Made by a program: the position numbers and the translations under genes. A model generated the notes under the pieces. The model did not search any database, was not told the origin of the DNA, and saw nothing but the letters and a program-made list of their open reading frames with translations. Positions 11,601-21,347 of a stretch of DNA of 64,000 nt are shown in pieces (positions within the stretch are counted from its first letter, which is position 1; every line of letters begins with the position of its first letter). The DNA lies in NCBI RefSeq assembly GCF_003589595.1, contig NW_020653719.1, forward strand, positions 1,793,181-1,857,180. Reading direction: 5' to 3'. Origin of the DNA: Hyposmocoma kahamanoa. Its lineage: Eukaryota; Arthropoda; Insecta; Lepidoptera; Cosmopterigidae.

Positions 11601-14600
11601 TGTATGATTGCACGTATAGGTATTTACTTGTGTTTGAAAGTGTGTGTGTGTAAGATGTTGTTTGTTTCATGTTTTGTTTTTTCACATCGATGTTTCTACT
11701 CCAATTAAATTTTCAGTATCAATGTGATTGAAAGTTTTTAAGTGACCAATTAATTTATTTTTCAATTCATATTATTGTTATTTGCAATATTAATTTTTTT
11801 ATTTAATACATTATACGGCCTACCAGCATTAAAACGCTGAAAAGCGTTGATAACCTTGAGCGATCGATGTTTTATGCCACACCCACTATATTACAATTAT
11901 GAAATCAAATCGCTAGCTAGGTGCAATACGGGTGACATAGGTTCATCCAGGAACGCGTCTCGGCTATCACTACCGACCTTCGTATGCGTAAAAGAGAAGA
12001 AACTACCAACAGCATGCACGCGTGTCAAAAAAAAGTTTATTTCCAAAATTAGGTTCAAAATGGAAAAAATAAAACAACCACGGGTTTCATTATTGGATAA
12101 TACCTTATTCTTCAAAATGTTATAAATTTCTTTGCTATAATATTACGTATATATGTGCGTTGAAAGCGTAGAATAAGTACTAACTTTGAAATATTTTTAT
12201 TTCTATAAAATATTGTAAAATCGTGTTTTGGAAAAACAACATTTTAGATAATGTGATAAAAAGTAATACACATTTTTACACTGTCACAGGTTGAACAGAT
12301 CTTGCTATAAATACTTTATAGTGAAGCGTAATTGACGGTATTCAGCGTCTTAAAATAGAGAAATCTTTGCGCGAAGGATGTTCTAACCGGCTGCGGTCTA
12401 CTTACCCCATAATACCTATTCTATTTTGTTTTTTTGCTTATGACAACGGAAGAATCCACTTTAGGTCAGAAAAAAATTATAATTGACAGGTTAAGTACAG
12501 TAACAACAGGAGTAGAAAACATACATTACAAAGTCCCCTAATCCGTGCGATACAGGTCACGACCACGAGCTGACTCACGCGTCAGCGCACCACAGTTCTC
12601 GGCTTGTAGTCACAGCCTCACGGGACACCACCTTCCGCCTGTGGGACTTTCGCGAGCCAATACACTCCGTCTCCGTTTTTCAAGGACACACTGAGTATGT
12701 ATTTTTCGAATCACTTGGAGATATTTTAGTAAGTATTTGATTGCTGCCTGTCTGTCATTCCTGGACTCCGATTCAGAACTCTTCGATATGTCAACCGAAT
12801 CGTTCGATTGGATATCGTTGTGGAATCGAAGTTAAACGAGTTAAACGTTCGATTCGGATTCGGATATGATATCGTTATCTAACAGCGTTTACGGAGTTAG
12901 TCGGTGAAATAGATTATAAAAAAAAGAAAATCCTTTTATATGCATTTTTAAGATTAAAGGCCTAAAATATAGGAATGCATTAGCTTTGCATTAAAATAAA
13001 TTAATAAAATTGAACAAAATCCACACTTCATTTCAAATGATTAGAGATTTCCATATTACATTCTTGTTTTGTAAACAATAGGACGTTCGGTAACTTTAAT
13101 TCGATAACTGTGTTTTGGTAGCCTTTGCCGGTCGAGAAGTTCGAGTAATCGTACGAGTGTGACGTCATTTCGGTTCGGTTTCGAATGCGACAGTTTGGCG
13201 TTCGATTCGGATGTTGTGAAAAAAATTAAAAGAAATCGTACGATATAAATCGAATCGGTAAACAACTGAGTTATCGTAAGGTTCTGAATTGACCTCCTAG
13301 ACAGATGCTTTGTCCAAGGCGCTAAAGAAAGCCTGATCTTTATCTTTACGCAACAATTGGCTTCCAGTCACCTTGATGGAACATCGGCGCACCATCAGGT
13401 CCGGGGCTACTCACTCTATACTATAGCCAAATTCGACGTAGAATGTCACAACAAGCAAAAACATGATTTTTAGAATTTTCACCTCAAACAATTTACAGTC
13501 ACCATAATTGCAATATTTCTCCCCGAAATTCGTTTGGGCTATTGATAATACTAATCTGTGATAATTTCGTTTAATCGATGTTACCTATAGACACAAACCT
13601 ACATAAAAATTACCACTAATTAATTATTTATAAAACTGTGTCATCCCTGACGATGGAAATTGATGCTAGATGACATACGTAGAAAATTAATATAAAATAA
13701 AAATCTTATTTTGTATAATTAATCTACTATCGTAGCAGTTTTTGCAGCATTAGCAGCAGGGAGTATAATTAGGTGTTATAAACTTTATTTTAATTTAGGT
13801 GCGTATTACTTCTACATAACCCAATTACCTACTTACCTAATATTCTAATACGCGATCAGGCCGTGGGCAGAATTAGCCTAAATAATTAGCATTGACAAAA
13901 AATGTTCTTTACACCTGTCATCGTCGGTTACCTAGCAACTATTAATGTTGTTAAACATTTTATATCCATTTAGTTAAGGACCATACAAATGAACTTTAAA
14001 ACAGTACTACCAACCGCACCCAGATTTGACCAATTTCAAAGTGCCTTTAAACAAGTTTTACCGGGAATTACTTTTGGAATTTTTCACGACATCTGAAATG
14101 CTTAAGCAATTGAATGTTATATATCATAATGGTGCCTATACATTGTTTGTGCAATGAAAATATTTCAAATGCTTGCAGGAGTGTGACATCAGCGGTGTTC
14201 ACACGTGAGGATAAAGTCGTCTCCGGATCTGACGATCGATCCGTAAAAGTAAGTTCTATACTTAACCAGTAATGTAAAATAAGTGACTCATGAAAAAACC
14301 AGCCCCTATTTCTAACTTGGTATTCAAATTTACAAGAAATTTAAAACATAGTGAAAGGGTTTCATTACACTGAACTGTACTCTGATTTTCAAGTTACTGC
14401 AATAAAATATAATAAGAATAATTAGCATTGGCTAATACAGATGTAGGTCCACTGCTGGGCATGAGAGGGCTTGTGCTGTAGTTTCCACGCGGGGCCATTA
14501 TAGATTCGGAACTTCACACACATTTAGGGTCGTATTCTAGAACTCTACTCAATGCTCAAGTCAGGATCTGAGTATGATTTCAAGCACTGGAAATACGACC

Positions 14601-16224
14601 CTAATGGTAGGGACTTGAGTATGATTTCGAGTGCTTTAAACCATACTCAAATCCTGACTTGAGCATTCGACGACCCTAAATTGCTTTGCGGATGTGTGCA
14701 GGTATCTCACGATGTTTTCCTTCACCGAAAAGCTAATAAGGAATTTGAAATTAAATTTGACACATACATTTCAAAAAACTCACGAGGTGCAAGCACCGAA
14801 CCTATGACCCTCTTCTTGAGAGGCGGTAGGTCAAACCATTAGGCTACCTTGACGGCTGCTACACTAAAATGTACAGTATTTTAGTATTTTTTTTACGCAC
14901 ACAGTCATAGCCAACTAGGGAAAGGAAACCCTGTGTCATGGGTGCCATGGACAGACATACAGACAACCACAAATTACACCCAAACTCACGAGAGAAATAA
15001 TTGTAGGCCACACAAATATTTATTCCGGCCCGGGGATCGAACCCGAGACCTCTGCGGGGCAGACTAGCATGATAACCTTTCGGCCTCGGAGGCAGTTACT
15101 TGAAACTTCGGTCTAATTTGAACCTTTCCTTTTGTCTAGGTCTGGGATGTCCGCAACATGCGTTCTGCCCTAGCGACTATTCGGTCTGACTCATCGGTGA
15201 ACCGCGTAGGCGTGAGTACGGGTGGCCTGATCGCCATCCCTCATGACAACCGCCAGGTGCGCATCTTCGACCTGCAAGGGCAGCGGCTGGCGCGGCTTCC
15301 GAGGTCCAGCCGACAGGTACGTCATTTCAGCCGTTTGCCAGCAATTCACACCGGAAAATAAGCTACGCTACGCTCAATTCTCGTGCATAAATGAAACTGA
15401 CACATACGAGAATTCGTCCACGGAAGTTCTGCCACTTTACCTATTTCTGCAGTCAAGCCGTAATGAGAGTATTACTGCGTTCGGTTTTTGAAGGGTAAGG
15501 GTGCTGATGAATTTTTTCAACTTATGTCAGGGTGACGTGCGCAGTGGAGGTCCTCCTCTGATCTGACTTTATTCTTAATAAATTGAAATCTGATTTCGAT
15601 TAAATTTTATCTGTATTTAATAAAACAGTGCCTCTTACAAGAAATCACACATATTTCACTTTCGTTTAAAGTTTATTACTTTAACACACAAACAAACACT
15701 TACAAACATTTAAACGTAGAGCAATTACCGAGTATAATGGAGATTTGGCGAGGTCGCGATGGCTTGCGCGAGCTATTTTAATGGCAATTTTCGGTGGAAA
15801 TAGGCCAACGAGATTTCAATTCTCGTCTCGCTTTGCGGGTGGAAAACACTTTAAGAGTAGTTACACAGTGTTCGGGTTTGTAATTAAAGTTTTGTTTATT
15901 AATAGTGAAATAACTTTTGAAAGTATTTGAAGTTTGTGAATCTGTGAATCTGACTGTGACCACACAAATATTTCTTCCGGCCTGAGGATCGAACCCGTCC
16001 TGAAAATTGTCATTTTGGAGATGGACCTTATTAAACCAAGGATGCGTTTTAAGAATGAAATAAAAATAATTTGATCTATTAATAATTTACCTTCACAGGG
16101 CCATCGTCGCATGGTGACGTCAGTTGCATGGGCGGAAGACATATCTTCAAACATTAACTTCTTCAGCTGCGGCTTCGACCGCCGGATCCTCGGCTGGTCT
16201 ATCCAGCCTTCAAAGGACAACTGA
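5444..16224 (+). CDS. Wdr37: WD repeat-containing protein 37 (WDR37), complete
   Basis: Nine exons (5444-5621, 6344-6460, 9063-9254, 9672-9844, 10341-10572, 12556-12694, 14179-14248, 15140-15316, 16099-16224) total 1404 nt, giving 467 residues and a TGA stop. The N-terminus carries the conserved [19 protein letters not shown] helix and the [14 protein letters not shown] linker (here [10 protein letters not shown]). WD repeats then follow: [120 protein letters not shown], and the last [11 protein letters not shown]. The order matches human WDR37. The family acts as a WD40 scaffold that partners PACS proteins; I infer the same here. Introns hold many MITEs and SINEs but no coding damage. An in-frame TTG lies two codons upstream, but the ATG at 5444 is the natural start. 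Confidence 0.95.
6030..6318 (+). repeat. SINE-like family C, copy 1
   Basis: Shares CTTGTGAAAGAGTTTGTCCA, AGCAGTAAT, CAACTTATGTCTCAGGGTGA and ACGACTTGTTC with five other copies in the window, and ends in an A-run. Inferred to be a short non-autonomous retro-repeat. It ends about 25 bp before WDR37 exon 2. Confidence 0.65.
6344..6460 (+). CDS. Wdr37: WDR37 exon 2
   Basis: Begins [17 protein letters not shown] after acceptor TTTGTTTCAG, donor GTAAGT. The reading frame continues the N-terminal coiled coil. A SINE ends about 25 bp upstream of this acceptor. Confidence 0.9.
6600..7329 (+). pseudogene. 3' end of a CR1/Jockey-like LINE
   Basis: A 181-residue open frame (to the stop near 7154) has the usual C-terminus of a lepidopteran LINE reverse transcriptase ([60 protein letters not shown]). 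The catalytic domain is missing, so this is a 5'-truncated insertion. It ends with AATAAA and a short TTTTGAA repeat tail. It lies in WDR37 intron 2. Confidence 0.75.
7330..7385. repeat. Perfect 26-bp palindrome with 4-base loop
   Basis: Arms 7330-7355 and 7360-7385 are exact reverse complements (TTTATTAAAATATTTAATAC outward) around GGAA. It follows directly on the LINE tail. Confidence 0.9.
7405..8042 (+). pseudogene. LINE 3' fragment (family K), split by a hAT MITE
   Basis: Encodes the Cys/His end seen in RNase H-bearing LINEs ([18 protein letters not shown]). The 3' UTR is interrupted by the MITE at 7605-7955, resumes at 7964, and ends in an (ATA)n tail near 8042. Two other copies are at 24690-25010 and 35870-36013. 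Confidence 0.7.
7605..7955. mobile_element. 351-bp hAT-type MITE
   Basis: The ends are TAGTGATGTAACAGA and, reverse-complemented, TAGTGATATAACCGA. The element is bounded by an exact 8-bp direct repeat ATCACAAT at 7597-7604 and 7956-7963. An 8-bp duplication with a TAGTGATGT-like end is the hAT hallmark. The interior is rich in GCTTCYG repeats and non-coding. Confidence 0.88.
8043..9062. other. Rest of WDR37 intron 2, nothing distinct
   Basis: AT-rich, with a short remnant near 8425-8480 resembling the common lepidopteran GGCCTATACCCAGCAGTGG repeat end. No gene or bounded element seen. Confidence 0.5.
9063..9254 (+). CDS. Wdr37: WDR37 exon 3
   Basis: Acceptor CCTCTACAG at 9054-9062. The alternative AG a few bases on would give an immediate stop. 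Encodes [16 protein letters not shown], then [10 protein letters not shown] and [20 protein letters not shown]. Donor GTAATG, phase 1. Confidence 0.9.
9672..9844 (+). CDS. Wdr37: WDR37 exon 4
   Basis: [20 protein letters not shown] through [18 protein letters not shown], the end of WD repeat 1 and all of repeat 2. Acceptor CTTTAG, donor GTATGT, ends in phase 0. Confidence 0.93.
10341..10572 (+). CDS. Wdr37: WDR37 exon 5
   Basis: An acidic linker ([18 protein letters not shown]) followed by [16 protein letters not shown] and [17 protein letters not shown]. Acceptor TTCATTAG, donor GTGTGT, phase 1. Confidence 0.93.
10602..10818 (-). repeat. tRNA-derived SINE (family B), copy 1
   Basis: Minus strand: a head with GCCTCCGTGGCCGAACGATT and a B-box-like region, then AGAAATATTTGTGTTGG, CTCACGTGAGTTTGTGGGT and a 3' (ATT)n tail. 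It lies 30 bp downstream of the WDR37 exon 5 donor. Confidence 0.75.
11569..11655 (+). repeat. GT-rich simple sequence
   Basis: Imperfect TG/GTGTGT stretch in WDR37 intron 5. Confidence 0.7.
12556..12694 (+). CDS. Wdr37: WDR37 exon 6
   Basis: [20 protein letters not shown], then [20 protein letters not shown] and FQGHTE. Acceptor GATACAG, donor GTATGT, phase 2. Confidence 0.93.
12772..13295. repeat. Probable ~520-bp TIR MITE
   Basis: The outer ends pair as GACTCCGATTCAGAACTCTT and, reverse-complemented, GAGGTCAATTCAGAACCTTA. The interior is full of ATCGAATC/GATTCGAT motifs. Exact borders and TSD not resolved. WDR37 intron 6. Confidence 0.5.
13296..14178. other. Rest of WDR37 intron 6, nothing recognised
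   Basis: AT-rich sequence without a recognised gene or repeat border. Confidence 0.5.
14179..14248 (+). CDS. Wdr37: WDR37 exon 7
   Basis: [20 protein letters not shown] then SVK. 70 nt, acceptor GCTTGCAG, donor GTAAGT, ends in phase 0. Confidence 0.93.
14523..14680. repeat. 158-bp foldback MITE
   Basis: Ends TTTAGGGTCG and CGACCCTAAA are exact inverted repeats, and inner parts also pair (GCTCAAGTCAGGATCTGAGT with ACTCAAATCCTGACTTGAGC). It sits inside a common lepidopteran repeat whose halves (ACTTCACACACA and GTGTGCAGGTATCTCACGA) flank it. Confidence 0.75.
14887..15093 (-). repeat. tRNA-derived SINE (family B), copy 2
   Basis: Minus strand: GCCTCCGAGGCCGAAAGGTT, B-box GGTTCGATCCC, AATAAATATTTGTGTGGCC, CTCGTGAGTTTGGGTGTAAT and CACCCATGACACAGGGTTTC. 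It ends about 45 bp before WDR37 exon 8. Confidence 0.8.
15140..15316 (+). CDS. Wdr37: WDR37 exon 8
   Basis: [20 protein letters not shown], later [20 protein letters not shown] and RLPRSSRQ. 59 codons, acceptor TGTCTAG, donor GTACGT. Confidence 0.94.
15410..15560 (+). repeat. SINE-like family C, copy 2 (partial)
   Basis: Shares GAATTCGTCCACGGAAGT, CTGCCACTTTACCTATTTCTG and AACTTATGTCAGGGTGACG with the family. WDR37 intron 8. A short family-B fragment follows at 15955-15999. Confidence 0.55.
16099..16224 (+). CDS. Wdr37: WDR37 exon 9 with stop
   Basis: [41 protein letters not shown] and TGA. Acceptor CTTCACAG. It matches the end of the human protein at equal distance from GHRRMV. Confidence 0.94.
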   Translation, partial: GHRRMVTSVAWAEDISSNINFFSCGFDRRILGWSIQPSKDN

Positions 16225-17340
16225 ATCATTAACATATTGATGTGTGGTCAATATGCTAATGAGTGTCTTACTGTATGCATTAGGAATTGGTATAACTTCT
16301 ATTAAAACTTTAAAAAAGCGCAAGTTACTGAAGGATCTAATCGTACCCAACACACGGCATTTGGTCGGTACACTCTGAGATGAAATCGAAGTCCCAAAAT
16401 GTAAACAACTGTATCTGTCAAAGTGATATCTCATAGATCATAAACCTTTTTTCCGGTTCGTTTATTTACAGGTTCTACTCTTCATATACGAGTAATAACT
16501 ATAATAATTTAAAAAAACATTTTTGGTTAAACATCTTACATAAGTCTTTAGAATCACAGTGTCATAAAAAAATTTTTCAATTGAGAAATGATATGAGGAA
16601 ATGAGAAGGGCCGCGGTTCATCCAAATTTACCTCAGTCACGAACAGTAACTGATTTTTTTCAGATTAGAATCAGTGGCTAACGAGTAAAAACTAAAGGCA
16701 ATGACATCATTGCCTTTAGTTTTTACTCGGGCGAAATAGGGTTAAATAATGTATTTTCGTGTATAAACCACTATTCCTAAAATCTTTTTTGTAATGGTAT
16801 CACCTTTGTTTCCATTTTTGGACTTCGATTTTTTTTCAGAGTATAGCAAACCTTGTCCGAGCGTGTGGACAGTTATTCGGATCCGTCCGGAACATTTCAT
16901 CTGCCGCGTCTTTATAATGGTAAAATTATTTAAAAAACCAATTCAAAACTATACAAAGCAACTGTCGGTATTTGTAAATTATAAATAAGGTTTGTCTTCA
17001 GGGCGATACATACTTTATGTTGCACGCATGACGCGTACAGTTGAAGCGTGCTTCCATAAATATGTACGTTTACTCTTACAGTGGTGTAAGCTCAAAGAAT
17101 TGCGAAAAATCTTAAATATTCATATTTTATGTATGTACTTACCACTTCTATTCGAACACTACACATAAAGTAGCCGTTTTGCAAGGTATGTGCAGTTTTA
17201 AAAAAATCAAGTCCGAACAGCATCGATAAAAAAATATTATTGCTACTATCGAAATATAAAGTTTTCAAAGGCTTTCAAAGTTTCAATAAAAACGAATCAT
17301 TCCGTTTTCCCAATCGATGTTGAAATCAATTGCAAATTTA
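16225..17340. other. Intergenic, downstream of WDR37
   Basis: AT-rich. A foldback near 16670-16730 contains paired GAGTAAAAACTAAAGGCAATG arms. No clear AATAAA polyadenylation signal within 150 bp of the stop. No gene seen. Confidence 0.5.
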
Positions 17341-17357
17341 TACTTTTTAAATTTATT
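17341..17357. repeat. Left target-site duplication of the Penelope-like element
   Basis: TACTTTTTAAATTTATT, identical to 19011-19027. Confidence 0.9.
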
Positions 17358-17448
17358 GAGTTCTTAGGTTTTCGCGATTGTTACACATAGGAAATTAAAA
17401 TTATTTTTCCGGATTTAAATCGCGTATATTTGTTTTTTCAAACAAACC

Positions 17449-17469
17449 GACGTTTCGGGCCCTTTACAG
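17449..17469 (-). ncRNA. Hammerhead-ribozyme-like core, Penelope terminal repeat (left)
   Basis: On the minus strand it reads CTGTAAAG, GGCCC, GAAAC, GTC. A hammerhead would be CUGAUGA, helix II, GAAA, a minimal helix III, then GUC. The first box is degenerate, so activity is doubtful. Confidence 0.4.
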
Positions 17470-17719
17470 GTCCCATGGTCACGGTTGACTGAGGTGGTAC
17501 AGTCTTCAACCAGTTATGTCTAATATTGATGCAAACCACCCTATTTTTTCAGTTATTAATTAAATACCTTATTTTTAATTTTACAAAGAAAACATTCCAA
17601 TTGACGCTATATTAAGTTTTACAAATTATTTTATTGAATGAATTTTTATTATGTTCAATTTATTTTAATTATTAATAGAAATTAGAATAAACTAAAACAT
17701 ATTAATTAGTACTGCAGTC

Positions 17720-18259
17720 TTATGTCTGTTTGGGATTTTTCATTAGAGGAAATACTGGATCCCAAACTGGTGGTACGGAGAAACCATCTTCCCTGTTGAA
17801 ATTAGGATGTTTTTTAATTTCAATGGCCTCTCGCAGCATCCTGGGTAGATAACGGACTTCTTTTGCAAGGACCTGCGGTTTGTCAAACTTCATTGAATGT
17901 GTAGGTTTATCCATGACATGCTCGCAGACTGCAGACTTGTTTACGCGACGGTGTTTGACATCAGCTATATGTTCTTTGACGCGGGTACAAATACTTCGCT
18001 TTGTTTGTCCAATATAAGAGAGACCGCACTCACAGTCAAGCTTGTAAACACCTGAATCCTGTAAGGGGATGTTACATTTCACGGGTCTCAGGAACTGAGA
18101 AATCTTCCTCAGGGGCTTGAAATAGGTCTTGATAGATGCGCGCCTGAGGACTCTTCCGATCTTGTCTGTAACACCTCTCACGTAAGGTAAGATGGCAGGT
18201 CTTCGCTTGACTGTTGGTGGTTTCACACGGGGCCTGTGGCATTGGCGTGGAATCTTCAA
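17720..18259 (-). CDS. Penelope-like GIY-YIG endonuclease domain
   Basis: About 179 codons, in the same frame as the RT piece and separated from it by one TAA at 18290-18292. Contains the pre-EN linker and GVYKLDCECGLSYIGQTKRS, the GIY-YIG core variant of Penelope elements, with downstream R and the E of VKEH as likely catalytic residues. It would nick target DNA for reverse transcription. Ends DPVFPLMKNPKQT. The long frame suggests a recent insertion, but the RT half is truncated, so it is not autonomous. Confidence 0.85.
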   Translation of the reverse strand: MKIPRQCHRPRVKPPTVKRRPAILPYVRGVTDKIGRVLRRASIKTYFKPLRKISQFLRPVKCNIPLQDSGVYKLDCECGLSYIGQTKRSICTRVKEHIADVKHRRVNKSAVCEHVMDKPTHSMKFDKPQVLAKEVRYLPRMLREAIEIKKHPNFNREDGFSVPPVWDPVFPLMKNPKQT

Positions 18260-18289
18260 CTTATTCGCATGTAGGACTTGCTCTATATG

Positions 18290-18673
18290 TTAAAGTTCCC
18301 CTGCGAGATAATTACTGTCGCAGACACCATGTGCTCTCTGAAACAAAGATTTGCCCACGGTAGCTAACTGGCTAGGATGGTGATGGGAATTACCATTGAG
18401 ATACCTATCTGTATGAGTTTTCTTTCGAAATACAGTATGGCCTAAGGTGTTATTAGGATTTCTTTTAATTAAAACATCTAAGAAAGCTAAAGTACCACAA
18501 TTCTCTTGTTCCATAGTAAATTGGATCTTAGTACTAAAAGAATTAAGATGGTCCAAGAAAGAAGGTATGCTATCTTTAGGTAATATTGCGAAAGTATCGT
18601 CAACATACCGTTTGAAAATCTTCGGCCTAGCTAGCGGCAGTATTTCCTCTAATGAAAAATCCCAAACAGACAT
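18290..18673 (-). pseudogene. Penelope-like reverse transcriptase, C-terminal part
   Basis: 127 codons: KIFKRYVDDTFAI (RT motif C with YVDD), FSTKIQFTMEQE, LAFLDVLIKR and RKKTHTDRYLNG. The first 13 residues (MSVWDFSLEEILP) are an artefact of the inverted arm, not genuine RT. Motifs A and B are lost with the 5' truncation. Ends at an in-frame TAA. Confidence 0.85.
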
Positions 18674-18931
18674 AAGACTAATTAATATGTTTTAGTTTAT
18701 TCTAATTTCTATTAATAATTAAAATAAATTGAACTTAATAAAAATTCATTCAATAAAATAATTTGTAAAACTTAATATAGCGTCAATTGGAATGTTTTCT
18801 TTGTAAAATTAAAAATAAGGTATTTAATTAATAACTATTGTAACTATAGTGAAAAAATAGGGTGGTTTGCATCAATATTAGACATAACTGGTTGAAAACT
18901 GTACCACCTCAGTCAACCGTGACCATGGGAC

Positions 18932-18952
18932 CTGTAAAGGGCCCGAAACGTC
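18932..18952 (+). ncRNA. Hammerhead-ribozyme-like core, Penelope terminal repeat (right)
   Basis: Same motif as in the left arm, opposite orientation, with GAAACGTC conserved. Confidence 0.4.
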
Positions 18953-19010
18953 GGTTTGTTTGAAAAAACAAATATACGCGATTTAAATCAGGAAAAATAA
19001 TTTCATTTCC

Positions 19011-19027
19011 TACTTTTTAAATTTATT
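19011..19027. repeat. Right target-site duplication of the Penelope-like element
   Basis: Exact copy of 17341-17357. Confidence 0.9.
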
Positions 19028-19620
19028 ATTACATTTTTAAAGCGAAAGCGCTGAATAGTTATTGTGTATTAAGAATATTGTTGGTTTTTAGTAGTTTATT
19101 CGTGTTTTAGATTTGTTCGTCCAATATTAACTGTTGTGAGTGAACCTCACGGGATCCAGGGCGATTGGCATTTTGTTAGAAAGGATGCGAATTGCACTCT
19201 TGTTTGCATAGGCAAAATGCGGATCGTCATCGAACAGTGTGAGTTGACCTTAAATTAAAGGGTAAAGGTTGTTGATGGGATTGGTAAACTAATGGATAGA
19301 AATAGATAGATGAACCTCGGGCCAAATGGATTTAGAATATCTTAGATGTGATTGATGTGTAGAAAATTATTAACTTGCGGGGGAAACTAACATTCGTAAG
19401 GGAAAGAAAAAAAGGTTAGTCAGTATTGAGTATTGTATTAGGGCATATTTTTGCGTTATATCTTTAATAATTAAGCTTTGTCGTCTTTAGTTGGTGGTTT
19501 ACTTATTATCATGATCAAGTCGCGCACATTTTTTGCATCTTTTTTCTCATCTTTTTTTTTTTGTAAATTCTAGACTTACCAAGATATGTAAACTGTACGA
19601 CTAAACTGTTGGTTAATGGT
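19028..19620. other. Intergenic, nothing recognised
   Basis: No ORF or repeat border identified. Confidence 0.5.
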
Positions 19621-19896
19621 GTTATATTAATACAAAGATCGAACAGTGACGAACAGCCCTTCGATCCTGTTGGATTCAAACCAGCGCTTTCAGCGTACCG
19701 CGCCTAATGCTCTCCCAGCTAAGCTACGAAACAAACCAGCAGACTTTACGAATTTTCCTATGTGCATGATGCAGATATTTGTTTTTGGTCTTTACCGACT
19801 TTTTTGCGAAGCGCCATCTGTGACAAATCTATAAAGTTTTTCTTCACTCGGCTATCTTTGTGTTAATAATAATAAACAAACTACTGGAGTAATCAC
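19621..19896 (-). repeat. tRNA-like element with inverted ends (family A), copy 1
   Basis: Minus strand has an A-box-like TAGCTTAGCTGGGAGAGC and B-box GGTTTGAATCC with a plausible D-arm and T-arm, but no sound acceptor stem or anticodon arm. The outer ends pair: ATTAATACAAAGATCGAAC against TTATTAACACAAAGATAGCC. Related copies are at 36752-38369 and 45240-45420. Confidence 0.65.
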
Positions 19897-21013
19897 AAAA
19901 AAAAATTGAATATTAAAAAACCAATACCAAACTGTTTATTAACTTTAAGTGCTGGTCTAGAAATGGTTGTTCGTTTCCGTGCCAATAAAAAGAGTGATTA
20001 TGCAAAATATCCACGACGCGAGAAATAGTGCCTATTGTCTTGCTAGGTGGGTTTTCAGTACTGAAAGAGCTAAACACGAAAGCCCCACGATAGTAAATCT
20101 GAAGGCCAATAGGTAATTTGAAAATAAAAGATGTTTCATTTAAACGAGAATTTGAAGACTTGAGGAAAAAAAACAAGAAACAGAATAATTTTATTTTTTC
20201 ATTTTATTGACGTGATTTTTTTTTAAAGTATCATAACATGTTTATAAGAACCAGAGTAAACAATAGGAACAATACACCTAGTCAAAAACCAAAGATGACA
20301 CGAAATACACGGTACTATTCTGTGTGGTCTGAAATAGCATATCTGCGTCACTGGAATAACGACTTCAATGGAATCTTCAGAAAAACAAACAATTGGAAAT
20401 AATATTGAAACTTAATACTTGTAGATGTTTTGAAAGCTGGTGTTGGAGGGGGTAGGGTTTCTAAGATATATATAAGGTGTAACAAAGGTGCAATTATATT
20501 CAGCTGGTGATCGTCCCCTTGATAAACAACTGAATAAAAAAATTCGACTAAACTTGAAGTAATAAACAGATAGTGGGTAATACCTAGTGTAATAAGACAA
20601 GTAGGGTAACTCCATAACAACATACCACCGTGATTCGTATGCGTGCCCGCCCGTCGCGCACTGCGTATGACGCACACATTTGCATAATCTCGTATTGCAC
20701 AGCGCGGGTCACACGCGCTTATAGCTTTTTGCCCGCATCGCGGATTGATGACTCGATTATAGGAGTATGATCATGAAATAGAATAAATGCTGAACGGTTA
20801 TGAATTTGAGGTAATTTTGTTTAAACAACCATAATCATGTCTCTTGTTTATGTAATTTTTTAAACACCAAGTTTACGCTTCAATTCTATAATGAAAGTCG
20901 CGTGTGGCGCCCCGCTCTGTGCAACTCGAGTGCACCGCGAGGTTATGCGAATGTATGCGAACGGCGCGCGCTTATATAAGCCGCGCTGCAACGTTTATTT
21001 AGAGTTATTACAC
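19897..21013. other. Intergenic, nothing recognised
   Basis: AT-rich with a GC-rich patch at 20880-20980 (TATATAAGCC in CG-rich context). No gene could be supported. Confidence 0.4.
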
Positions 21014-21347
21014 TACAGGCTACCACTTAACCGATTCGATTCTTGAGGTAGCTGCGCAGTGCGGGAGGGTTAACGGTTTACAAAACAGTTGTCAATAGCA
21101 AGCGGGTTGAAAGAAGTGCCTACCAAATTCGTCAGTTGTTGTTATGTGAAACGATAACAAAAAAAAACTTTTTCATTGATAATTGAAATGAACAGACAAG
21201 CCATTTGGCTTTTTTCAATCAACTTAATATTGAATTTCGTCAGAAAAATCTTGTTTAAATTATCCCGTGTGCAGCGCGACATAACTGTCACTCCTCCCGC
21301 ACTGCGCAGTTACCTCAGGAACCGACTTAATTAAGCGGTAGGCCTGT
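21014..21347. repeat. 334-bp TIR MITE
   Basis: Ends pair over about 50 bp: ACAGGCTACC..TTAA and, reverse-complemented, ACAGGCCTACCGCTTAATTAA. They then share TGAGGTA.CTGCGCAGTGCG and GGAGG. Confidence 0.7.

Larger units (their letters stand above)
17358..19010 (-). mobile_element. Penelope-like element, 5'-truncated and in inverted configuration
   Basis: Bounded by an exact 17-bp duplication. The coding unit on the minus strand is reverse transcriptase (palm motif YVDDTF) followed by a GIY-YIG endonuclease, the defining Penelope order. Long inverted arms (17358-17757 and 18638-19010) flank it. The right arm is a reverse copy of the element's own 3' end, joined into the RT frame right after AGGAAATACTG. 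This arrangement is known for Penelope-type pseudo-LTRs. Pieces of the same terminal repeat occur at 32608-32700, 52020-52200 and 53676-54045. Confidence 0.88.

Noticed and set aside
12560..16224. A possible separate gene in the second half of WDR37
   Set aside because: All exons keep phase and match one continuous WDR37 protein.
19640..19740. Functional tRNA gene on the minus strand
   Set aside because: A and B boxes and two arms are present, but the acceptor stem and anticodon arm do not form; part of a repeat family.
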